A stretch of DNA of 64,000 nucleotides from NCBI GenBank assembly GCA_965644315.1, contig CBFFRQ010000030.1:496001-560000 (forward strand), in the 5' to 3' direction. The number at the start of each line of letters is the position of its first letter. Within the stretch, counting starts at the first letter, position 1. The position numbers and the translations under genes were made by a program. The notes beneath the pieces were generated by a model. It did no database searches and had not been told where the DNA came from. It saw only the letters and a list, made by a program, of their open reading frames with translations. This DNA is from Caecitellus pseudoparvulus. Its lineage: Eukaryota; Bigyra: Bicosoecida. Shown here piece after piece: positions 44,417 through 53,977 of the stretch.

Positions 44417-45623
44417 TCACAACTTGGTGGCAAAGTCGTCCGTGGCATCCATGAGCTCGGCTGAGATACCAGGCTCGAAGCAAGAGTGACCAGCGTCCTG
44501 CACCATTGTTAGCTTGGCCTCTGGCCACGCCCGGTGCAGGTCCCACGCAGAGCGAGCGGGGCAGACAATGTCGTAGCGGCCCTGCACGATGACGGTGGGC
44601 ACGTCGCGGATGGCGTCCACATTCTCCAGGATCCACTCGTCTGTCTCGAAGAAGCCGCCGTTCGTGAAGTAGTGGCACTCGATGCGCGCAAACGCGTCGG
44701 CGAACTCGTCCCCACCGTACTTCTTCACAGCCTCGGTGTCCACCCACAGCTTGCTCGTGCTGCCCTCCCAGATGGACCACGCGGCAGCTGCAGCCTTGCG
44801 CACTTCACGGTCGTCGCTGGTCAGGCGCTTGTAGTAAGCAGTCATGAGGTCCCCCCGCTCCTCCTCGGGGATGGCGTCCAGGTACGATTCCCACGCGTCA
44901 GGGTAGATGAAGGAGCCGCCCTCTTGGTAGAACCACAGCAGCTCCTTGCGGCGCAGCATGAAGATGCCACGCAGCACCAGGGCCTTCACCTGGGCGCGGT
45001 GCTTGATGGCGTACGTGAGGGAGAGCGTGCTGCCCCACGACCCGCCGAACACCACCCAGGTGTCCACGCCCAAGTGCTGCCGCAGTTGCTCCATATCGCC
45101 CACCAAGTGCCACGTCGTGTTGTCCTCCAGGCTAGCATGCGGCGTGGACTTGCCGCATCCGCGCTGGTCAAATTGGATGATGCGGTACTTCTCAGCGTCG
45201 AAGAACTGCCGGTACTTGGCCACTGTGCAAGGCAGCGCGCCAGTGCGCCTGGGCGCTGATGCTCAAGCATGCTGAGCAAGCACTCACACGAGCCGCCACC
45301 AGGGCCACCATGCACAACAACGACAGGAATGCCCTCGGGGTTTCCTGCCTCCTGCTCAAGAGAAAGCAGCAAGGTTGTTAGACGTACTGTGTTGTTGCGG
45401 CGTGGTGCTGAGGAAACCGCACCTCGTAGTAAATCGTGTGGATGTCCGAGACCTTGAGCATTCCAGTGTTGTACGTGTCCACTGGAGGGTACAGCTCGCG
45501 GCGTTTGCTGGTGAGTTCGGCGGCTGCTGCAGCCATGGTTCGACGCAGTGAGGTGGGAGGTAGGAAGCGTGGTAGGGACCAAGTCAATTTCCGCGCAAGT
45601 CGAGCTGCAGGGCGCAGGAGCAT
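44417..45623 (-). CDS. Proline iminopeptidase (peptidase S33)
   Basis: Cleaves N-terminal proline from peptides. Exons 45623-45423, 45351-45288 and 45222-44417 (introns 71 and 65 bases; phases 0 and 1) give 356 residues. HGGPGGGS oxyanion loop, FDQRGCGKS, nucleophile elbow GGSWGS, GRYDIVCPA (Asp) and DAGHSCFE (His) are all present. Two starts are possible. The upstream ATG (45623) adds 29 residues rich in Arg, Leu and Pro (MLLRPAARLARKLTW) that look like a mitochondrial or plastid-type presequence. The downstream ATG (45536) gives a cytosolic form beginning MAAAAAELTSKRRELYPP, and a GCGGAAATTG element sits between the two. I list the longer form but cannot exclude the shorter. Confidence 0.9.
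45585..45594 (-). promoter_or_regulatory. GCGGAAATTG element before the second ATG of proline iminopeptidase
   Basis: In sense for the minus-strand gene, this decamer lies 49 bases upstream of the ATG at 45536. The same or nearly the same decamer precedes JMJD6 and SPX. It could be an initiator-like core promoter element; if so, the upstream ATG of this gene is not normally transcribed. Confidence 0.3.
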
Positions 45624-46039
45624 GGCAGCGCAGGCGCGAGAGGGGTGGCGAGTTGTGGGGCGCGAGGTGGAGTCTGGAATGAAAGTGTTTACGGCACACA
45701 GTGGCCTGGGGCAGAGCTCTGCACCGAGTGTCAATCGGCTGGGACAGCCTGGACATGCCTGAGCACACAGCAACCAAGTTAGCCGTGGGCAAAATTCAAC
45801 AGGCCTGAACGTGTTACAGTTGACTTGCACCTGGCCTGCCTGCGGGCGAGTCTGTTAGTGTGGACCTGCGCTGTCTGCGCACAGCCGAGCTTGCGCGGAA
45901 TTTGCTCACGCTCTGCCGCACTTCTTGGCATGCCCTTGCAGCATGGCAGAGCCCGGGTCTGAGCAGTCGGGGCAGGGTGCTTTTACACAATCGGTAGGTT
46001 CAGTGCAGCTTCGCGCCAGCAGCCCTCCCTCGCTGCACG
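45624..46039. promoter_or_regulatory. Divergent promoter region, proline iminopeptidase and Ulp1 protease
   Basis: 416 bases between divergent predicted starts. A GCGGAATTTG variant (about 45896-45905) lies in sense for the plus-strand protease gene, roughly 135 bases before its ATG. Nothing else stands out, and no exon is supported. Confidence 0.4.
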
Positions 46040-48895
46040 ATGCCCAAGGCCCACCTACCACAGCCAAGGTTTGGACTGGCTGCAATGGGAGGCTTGTGGC
46101 CGCAGCAGCCCTCCCGTGGCCGCAAACGCCACAGGGAAGCAGCTCAGCACGCCCGCGAAGCATCTCGTGGCTCTGCCTTGCATTTGGGTCGACCCCTCTC
46201 TGCGACCCCGCCTGGCCTGGCGCAGCTGCTATCCCAGCGAGTTCGCGGCAGCCAGGGCAGCATTGTTATGCCAGTCAGCGAGCCGCCACGCCATGCAAGC
46301 AGCTCAGACCCGAGCGGGGACTGCAAGAAGGCTGAGTGTCAAGCAGTGATAACTTCTAGTGGGAAGCAGCTCTTCAACGCGACCTTACAGGTGCGAGCCC
46401 GCCTGCGTTGACGAGTCACCTCCTCGCAACGCCACGCGCACACGCCTGCCCTGCTGTCTCAGACCTGCGCCGGCAAGGAGTTCACCTTACGACTAGATTT
46501 GGAGTTCAAGAAGTATACCGACCCACCCTTTAGAAACCTCGTGCTGCCCCCTGACTGTGGCCGAATTGTACGAGCCTGTGCAACGCAGCGCCACTCAAGC
46601 CCAGGCCACACGTCAACTGCGCCACCTTCACAGGACGTCACACCTCTGGAGTTGAAAAACAAGGAGACCAGCTCGCATGCTGTCTTGTTGAGTCTGTCCC
46701 CTACCGCCCGCCAGAGAATGGAGCAGCTGTGGCGCACGCAGGGTGTGACGTGGACAGGCACGCTGCTGTACAGTACGGCACAAGCCCCAGCCAACACAGA
46801 GCATGCAGTCCTGCTAGTTTATATGTCCCACTTCGACACACACGTTGATGCTGTGCTGGAACAAGCGGGCTTGCCCTCACGCCAGCCCGTGACCGAGACC
46901 CTCCTGAAGGCAGCCTTGGACGGCGCCCATGACGCGTTTCCAGGGCTTTCTCACGCATGGAGCTACCTAGCGGCGCAAAGCCGCACACCCCAGCCTGCCC
47001 CTGTGAGAACAGACACCGTGTACGTGAGCTCTCGCTTCACCAGGCCCGTGCAGGTGCCTTCAGCGTCGCCCAACCGCACGGCTTCCTCAGCTGGCTCCAC
47101 GAGCGACGCTGCCTCGACGGCACGCTCTCGGTACCAGAGTCAGAAGTCAGCTCTGTGTGCAATAGCTGCAGAACACAGGCTCCGAGAAACCAGGAGGGTG
47201 GGGGTGCCGAGTCGCTCCGAGAAGCCCTCCGCTGCCCGCTCCGCTGCTGTGCCTGCAACTGCTGCCAGCCTGGCGGCCCTGTCCACCCCGGCGACAGGGC
47301 AGTGGGACAGCTCACCGTCGCCTCCCAGGACGCGCCGGCGGTCGAGGCGCAGCCGGACCGCGGAGCTATCCCACGAAGCTCTGTACACCTACCCCGCTCG
47401 CGCTTCGGCAGTGCTGCAGTACATGCAGCAGCGCGGGTTGCTGCCGCAAGACTGTGCCCAGAACAGTCAAGACAGCTCAGCGGCGGTGTCCATGTCGCAG
47501 TCCACAGAAAGCACGGAAGCAGAGTCGTTGAGTGACAGCGACAGTGCGGGCAGCGCTATCGTGCTGTCTGATTCGGGGGATGAGACCCCGGCAGCCACTG
47601 CAGCAGGGGCGGGGCCCCACTTCGGACAGGAAGCGAGCCCCACCGGCCCACTGCCGTCGGTCGTCTCACCGGCAGAGCTGGCGAAGTTTGGGAGTCGGTA
47701 TCGCCCCCCCCCTCGCGAGGCGGGGGTGCCGCTGTCTGAGCTGGACTTGGCGTCGCTGCAGGGCAAGGCGTACCTGAACGATGCGGTGATTGACGCGGTG
47801 CTGAAGTTGCGTTTGCGGCGCGGCGTGAACCATGACACTCGATCAGGTGTGCATATTATGAGCAGCTTGTTTTACAAGCAGCTGTGCAGCATCGAGCAGC
47901 CCAAGTCGGGTGGGGATGTGCTGCACCGCATGCTGCCCGCTGCGACGGCTGTGCGTGGCTGGACGAAGCGCGTGGACTTGTTCTCCAAGCGCCTCATCAT
48001 CGTGCCTGTGAACCACGCCATGCACTGGTCGTTGGCGGTGATCGTGCAGCCCGCTTCTTGGGCTGCCCACATGCGCGCGTGGGCTGCGAGCGACCCCGAA
48101 GGCACCGTGGCAGAGCGCCTGCTGTCCGTGAACAAGCACTCCAAGGCGGTCGCGGAGCCGTGCATTTTCCTCTTGGATAGCCTGGGCATTCACCGCCCAA
48201 AGGACATCTGCAGGGCCCTGCGTGCGTGGCTGGTGTGGGAGTTTATTTGGGTTGAGGGGCTGGAGGAGCTCCCGGCCAACCTGCCACCACAGTGCCTGCT
48301 GCCGTACATGTCACTTCAGGTGCGCCAGCAAGACAATAGTTATGACTGCGGCATATATCTGCTGTGCAACGCTGAGCTGGTGCTGTCTGCTGCAGCGAAC
48401 GACAGTCTCAGGGTTCCGTTTGAGAGGAAGCAAGGGCTGCATGTGTGGCACACGGCGCAGAAACGCCTCCTGGCACGGGTGCTGTTGAGCTTCAAGGAGA
48501 GCACTCTGAACCCAAAGCTGGCACGGGACGTGCGTAAGCGACTGCACCGGCTGTTAGTTGCCATGAAGTCGCCGACGCTGTGCCTGCACTACTCCATCCC
48601 ATGGCAAGACGGCATGTCCCGCGCCAAGGCAGTGGACGACCTGCACCCTGCCCTCAGCCTGCAAGGCGCGCCCACCGCCCGGCAGCTCGAGACCTGCATG
48701 CAGGGATTGAACCCGTCTAGGACACCGCTGGGCGCAGTGCTGCTGCAGGCGGCAGACGCTGAACAGGAACGGGCAGCTGCCCCGGCAGCGGGCGGCTCGT
48801 CGGAACCCGAGACGCAGCAAGGGGTGGACGCCGCGACCATACTCGGGGGACTCAGCCGGCGCCGCAAGACACGGGGGCGGGCGTGGCTGGGCTGA
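46040..48895 (+). CDS. Ulp1/SENP-family SUMO protease
   Basis: Cysteine protease that matures SUMO or removes it from targets. Exons 46040-46390 and 46463-48895 (72-base intron, phase 0) give 927 residues. The unspliced second frame has no ATG at its head, and joining to exon 1 restores a continuous beta-rich stretch (SSGKQLFNATLQ/TCAGKEFTLRLDLEFKKY) that could be a PH-like fold. A disordered Ser/Ala/Arg-rich middle (47040-47640) contains acidic Ser clusters (SLSDSDSAGSAIVLSDSGDE) that could act as SUMO-interacting motifs. The C48 catalytic domain is intact: LNDAVIDAVLKLRLRRG, His in HAMHWSLAVIV, Asp in FLLDSLGIHR, Gln and Cys in QQDNSYDCGIYLLC. The exact first ATG is less certain than the rest. 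Confidence 0.88.
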
Positions 48896-49041
48896 GGGAG
48901 CTAATGTGTGCATTCGCCGAGGCACTGCGGGCCTGGGTGCTGGCGCAAGGTGCCGCCTGCCCCGACACGCTGCCCGCGTGACGCCCAGGCCCAGTCATAA
49001 GACGTACAGGCCCTTCCCTTGCCAGGACAAAACCCTGCACC

Positions 49042-50049
49042 TTACGTGAGCATGTCGATGAGGGAGTCGCGCATCTCGGCAGAGAGGCCGCCACCAGAGG
49101 CGGCAGCAGCTGCTGCGGTCCCTGTAGTTGCGCCAGTGGCACCCGCGGCACCCGCCTTGCCGGGGGCGACGGCATCCTGCAGCTTGAAGATGTGCTCGAT
49201 GACGCTGAGTTCTGTGGAGGTGGTGTCGGTGCCGCAGAATGCAGTCCAGTCGTTGGCCACCATGCCGGTTCCCAGCACGTCACTGCCTCGGTTGACAGTG
49301 CCAGCGACAAGGGGCACCTGCAAGAGGGAGGAGAGCTCCTCTTGGTCCTCCAGGCTGGTGCGGGGGTGCACCAGGCCGCCCTGGTTCGTGATGACGGAGT
49401 ATGACCCGACGAGGGCGTTGCCTGCCACGGTGGCGCGGAAGACCTCCACGCCCAGGGTGTCAGCGATGATTTCCTCCGTCTCCTTGTCCAGGTCAGTGTG
49501 GATGATGGCGACGTGGTCGTTCACGGAGATGCAGTTGCCCAGGGAGTTCAGGCGCTCGTCCACGCGCTGCACGACAACCTTGTCCGGGAGCAGGTTGCGG
49601 ATGTGCTGCAGCTCTGTGTCTGTGGTGGTGCTGGGCACCAGGAGGCCCTTGCTGTTACCTGTAATCGCAACACAGGCGTGTCTTGTGCGCAAGGGAGTCG
49701 CTGCGCCCGCCCTACAAGGCGTTCGGGGCCAGGGCCGGCGGCGTGGTGCTGGGCGTTTCCATGTTCCGCAGTTCCTCACCTGCCGTAGCCCGCCCGACGA
49801 ACTTGCAGTCGGCGATGGTGGTCCTGACGATGGGGATGACACCGCCAAGCTCTGCTTCAAAGACGCTGTAAAAGCTCTGGGAGCCGCCGTCGCACACGAG
49901 GCAGTAGCCATTTGTGAGCTTGGCAAAGACACCGATTTCGCTGCTGCCTTCGTACTGGCAGCCTGAGCAAAGCGGGTGGGGCAGGGTTTCAGTGCACAGT
50001 GCGCCCAGGGTGTGGTGTGTGCCAGTGACAGCCACCTACGGTTTGCCAT
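49042..50049 (-). CDS. EIF6: eIF6, 60S ribosome anti-association factor
   Basis: Binds nascent 60S subunits and blocks premature 40S joining. Exons 50049-50040 (only 10 coding bases), 49962-49780 and 49658-49042, with introns of 77 and 121 bases both in phase 1, give 269 residues. The spliced start [20 protein letters not shown] matches the family's usual N-terminus, and [20 protein letters not shown] crosses the second junction as expected. [20 protein letters not shown] and [18 protein letters not shown] are near-invariant. The tail has an Ala/Gly/Thr insert before the conserved [13 protein letters not shown] end, which explains the length above ~245. Without splicing, the frame falls out between exons 2 and 3, so the second intron is well supported. 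Confidence 0.95.
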   Translation of the reverse strand: MANRRWLSLAHTTPWAHCALKPCPTRFAQAASTKAAAKSVSLPSSQMATASCATAAPRAFTASLKQSLAVSSPSSGPPSPTASSSGGLRQVRNCGTWKRPAPRRRPWPRTPCRAGAATPLRTRHACVAITGNSKGLLVPSTTTDTELQHIRNLLPDKVVVQRVDERLNSLGNCISVNDHVAIIHTDLDKETEEIIADTLGVEVFRATVAGNALVGSYSVITNQGGLVHPRTSLEDQEELSSLLQVPLVAGTVNRGSDVLGTGMVANDWTAFCGTDTTSTELSVIEHIFKLQDAVAPGKAGAAGATGATTGTAAAAAASGGGLSAEMRDSLIDMLT

Positions 50050-50286
50050 GGTTGCTGTCGGCTGTCGAGGCTGTGATCGGGACGAGTGGCTTTGCACGAG
50101 GTGAAACGCCGAGCCAGGTGAAGCGCCGAAGTGGCTGCAGGTCAGTGCATTGGCACGGCGGAGCACTGAAACGTGTGCAGGGTTTTGTGAGTAGATATTT
50201 GTCATGGCCAGGGCGATGCTGAGAGTACCCTGTGTTTGGTGTGCCATGCGAGGGGGGGCAGGTTCTGGGAACTGTGTGAGGCAAGC

Positions 50287-51445
50287 TCAGTCTGCCTTCA
50301 CAGTGGTGGGCACGGCAGACGTGACTGCCTGCGCGACCAGCCCCAAGAGCGGGAAGAACACCAGTGCTAGGACGATGTTGTACAGTGTGTGTGCCGTGGC
50401 CACGACGCCGCCCACCGGCACCTCCTCGCCCGGCAGTGAGACAAAGCTCGCCACCAGCGGCGTGAGCATGCCGAGCAGCGGCAGCAGAGCCAGGGATATG
50501 GCGGTCTTCATGAGGGTGTACGCGAGGGAGAAACGCAGGGGTGCCACCTTGCCCTCGCTCCAGGCAGGGAAGGCGGCAAACAGCGGTGCTGCCGTTGTGC
50601 CGATGTTGCTGCCCAGCACGAAGGCCATGCCCACATGCAGGGGCAGCAAGCCTTGCTGCGCCAGAGCAATGGCGATGCCCAGCATGGCAGAGCTGCGGGG
50701 AGGGAGGGGAGCGGGCATGCCGTGCGGTGTGAGCGGCGCACTGCCACAAGCACCCTCCACGCACCTGGAATTCAGCACCATTGTCGCGACAGCAGAGACA
50801 AGCAGGCCCAAGAGGGGGTTGGACAGGGAGCTCTGCGCGAGGTTGGGTACCAAAGGCGGGCAATGCAGCGGCTGCACGGCAGTGGGGTCATGCGGGTGAG
50901 CGGCAACGCACGATGAAGTCGAGGAATGGCTGGTGCGTTTTGAGCGGCCCGATGGCGCTGCTCATGTGCCCCATGCCGAGGAACATGAGGCCCATGCCGG
51001 TGATGGCGCTGCCTGCCAGCTTGCCAGTGTTGTTGCGCCACAGGTTGGGCAGGATGAAGCGCCCGAAGGCGGCGAGGGGCAGCGCGTACTGGGTGAGCTT
51101 GAACGCGACAAGGTGTGGCGTGAGCGTGGAGCCGACGCAGATGCCCAGGCAGAAGCCCAGGCTGTCAGGCAGGCTCATCATGTCAGCTTCCAGCAAGTCC
51201 ACCACCAGCACCGACGTGGCGGTGGCGCTGTTCAAGGCTGCCGTCGCAACAGTTCCCGTGAGCACTGCGCTCCACCTGGCAGAGCAAGCCGCTTCGATTC
51301 CACTTTGCAAGGAAGACCCCAGGGCCTTCTGCAGGTTGCTGCTCAGCACCTTCATGCCGAACATGAACACTGCCACGGCCCCAAACAAGTTCAGGGCCAG
51401 CATGGGCCAGTTAATGCCGCCATCGTCGTCGCCGGCTTGCCCCAT
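50287..51445 (-). CDS. Na/Pi cotransporter family protein (PF02690 type)
   Basis: Predicted sodium-phosphate symporter in a membrane. Exons 51445-50912, 50832-50765 and 50692-50287 (introns 79 and 72 bases, phases 0 and 2) give 335 residues. Two inverted half-repeats are visible: FGAVAVFMFGMKVLSSNLQKA with LNSATATSVLVVDLL, and NPLLGLLVSAVATMVLNS joined by the second splice to SSAMLGIAIALA, with VLGSNIGTTAAPLF after it. Family members carry QSSSA in each repeat; here the first is NSATA and the second NSSSA. The length and simple layout recall bacterial NptA/YjbB-like proteins without the PhoU-like tail. The start at MGQAGDDDG was chosen because the frame above it reaches only a GTG; an upstream exon cannot be excluded. 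Confidence 0.85.
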
Positions 51446-51629
51446 ATTCCGCAAACTGCACGTGGAATGGAAGGTGCGCACGCCACGAGTGACGGGGCGG
51501 CCACAGGCGGCGCAGAACGCCCTGCTGTGTGCCCTACAGTTGCAATCAGCAGGCGGCTCGTTGCCGGGTGCGGTGCATTGCCCTGCCGTGTCGCGGAATG
51601 TGCCACGAGCACATGTTTGCGCAGCTGCC

Positions 51630-53645
51630 TCAAGCGCGGCCGTACACGCGGGAGTAGTCCTCCTTCACCTCCTGCAGGTACCACTGGCCGGCCTCCACGG
51701 CGCTTGCCGCAGACTGGGGCGTGTACGAGTTAGCCCCATACACAGCCTTGCGGGCATCCAGCGCCTGGGTGAAGGCGGCAGGGTCCACGGCAGCACGGCT
51801 TGCCAGGCGTGCTGGCACATCGGCAGCATCGGCGATGCCCTGCAGGGTGAAGGGCTTGTCTCCGCGAGCTCCCAGAGGGTGCTCGTACCCGTTCAGCTGG
51901 GCCAGGGTGGGGGTGCCAGTGACACTGCTGGCGTGGGTGAGAGTGTCAAGGTATTGGTCGGCGGCGGTGTCTACGCCCTGCACACCGTACATGGAGGCGA
52001 TGGCGCCAGAGCCGTAGGAGAAGACGCACGCCTTCTTGTCGACCAGGCCAGCGCCCTGGGCAGACACCAGGGACAGCAGGTTGAAGAAGACAGCGGCGGT
52101 GTAGGTGTTGCCGATCTGCTGGCTGACAGCGGCACCTGGGCCCACCATGGCCTCGTAGAAACGCCCTGCCACCTGCATGGACGCCTTCATCAGGTCACGG
52201 TCCGTGATGCTGGCCGTGTAGTCCATGTCCACGAAGTCGGCGAGCGGCGCCAGGTGCTCAGGCAGCTCCATGCCCGCTGCCGCATAGCGCCGGGCGTCGT
52301 TCACGAACAGCCGCGCGAAGCTCTGCTGCACGAGCTTGTTGTAGGGGGAGTGGAAGATGGAGAAGTCGTACGCCTTCAGCAGGTCGGGCACGGCGGCGGC
52401 GTCACCCGCCTGGCGGCCCACCTTGGCCATGTGCCGGTTGTAGCAGTCGTCCACCGCCTCGATGTAGCAGCTCTGGGACAGCTTGCCGTCCACGACGGGG
52501 TACTCCGAAGACAGCACGGGCTTGTAGAAGTCGTACACGTCCACGGCATGCGTGACGCGGGTCTGGGGCACGAGGCGCAGCGGGGCGCCTGGGCCCACCA
52601 GTACCGCCACCGCGCCAGCGCCACCCGTGGGACGGGCCGCGCCCTCCTCGTACACGGCGATGTCTGCCGCTACGGCCAGGGCATACCGGCCGTCCCAGGC
52701 AGAGGACTCGACCCAGGCGGCGGAGTTGAAGAGGGCCGCGGAGCCGCCGTAGCAGGCGTTCATGGTGGTGGCGCCTTCGACGTCGCGGTTGCCGTGGGAC
52801 TCGAAGAAGTGCATGAGGGACGTCTTGGTGCTCTTGCTCTTGTCAGTGAGGCTCTCCGTGCCGACTGTGCGGGGGGGGGGGACAGCGGGGTGGAGGGGCG
52901 CGTAGGCCTCACGCGCCAGGGCGCCAGCGGCTGCGCTGAAGCGGAAATTGCAGCCACCACACCTCACGACAGCCGTCAAACAGGCCACTCACCCTCCAGA
53001 CGCCCCACATCCTTGGGGTCGATGTTGTACTTGTCCAGGAGGTTCTGAACCGCCGTCATGCAGATGGAGGAGGTGTCCTGGTTGTCGCGCACGAACGCCA
53101 TGCCCTTCTGTGCAAGGAGAGCCACTCAACGTGCGAGCCCATTGCAACAGCGACATGTCGCCGACCCAAGGCGCCCCAGGATGGCTAACCAGCATAGGGT
53201 AACAAAGCTACACGGTTCATCCAGCTGTCAGCCCGTGGAGCACCCGGTTCATGAGGGCTCTAGCCGCGGGGGCGGCAAGATGCGCTTGGCAGGAGCAACG
53301 GGGTGTGGCAGGAAACGTACCTGGCCAAGTCCGATGGTGTACTTGCCCTCGCCGACGCCGTAGTACTCTGCAGCGCACACAAGCGGTGAGCATCCATGTA
53401 GGGGTGGTGCGTGTGTGCATGGAGGGGCGGGCCTGGCACGCACGCTCGAGATCTGACTGTGCCACGAACTCGGGCGGAATGTAGGCGTCCATGGCCAGAA
53501 CGCCCACGTTGTGGGACTCGATGGCAGAGGGGCTCAGAGTGGTGAAGGCACGGGCTGAGGCGACGGCAGCAGCAGCCGTGTGGGGGCGGGCGCCCAGCAA
53601 AGCTGCAACGCGGCCGCTGACAGCTGGCGCCTTGGTGGCGGCCAT
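51630..53645 (-). CDS. HMGCS: Hydroxymethylglutaryl-CoA synthase
   Basis: Condenses acetyl-CoA and acetoacetyl-CoA to HMG-CoA, entering the mevalonate pathway or ketogenesis. Exons 53645-53444, 53367-53321, 53107-52993 and 52864-51630 (introns 76, 213 and 128 bases in phases 1, 0 and 1) give 532 residues. Family blocks are clear: YYGVGEGKYTIGLGQ, GRLEVGTESLTDKSKS, catalytic Cys in TTMNACYGG, WDGRYALAVAADIAVY, His in IFHSPYNKLVQ, and VFSYGSGAIASMYGV. The first ~45 residues (MAATKAPAVSGRVAALLGAR, continuing Ala/Arg-rich to ARAFTT) are not part of the fold and look like a mitochondrial presequence, or less likely just a loose N-terminus. The start is 332 bases from the divergent CDC20 start. Confidence 0.95.
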
Positions 53646-53977
53646 GGTGGTGAGAGGTGGCGTTGGGAGGCTCAGGCAAACACTTGCCAGGAGGCTAAGG
53701 GTCGCAAGAAAGAGCGTGTGGAAGGTGGCAGGGTAGAATGGGAGTTGGAGTTGTGTTTGGTGCGGCACACGTGTGCTGGCCGGGGCTTCGCGCCGGCGAG
53801 GGCCCCTCCCTGGCAACACCACGGGCCCTTCCGTGCGTGCAGATTCCGCAGGGCGCCAGACCGACGGTTGCGCTCAATTTTGAGCACTCTAGTGAATGAA
53901 TCGAGCAATCGAAGCAAGCACTCGCGTGACGACGTAAACACACAAACAAGCACACCTCTGTCAACACACTGCCAGCA
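53646..53977. promoter_or_regulatory. Bidirectional promoter, HMG-CoA synthase and CDC20
   Basis: 332 bases between two divergent start codons. The CDC20-proximal part is AT-richer (53875-53975, with CTCAATTTTGAGC, a 13-base near-palindrome). Both transcripts must start in it. Confidence 0.6.
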
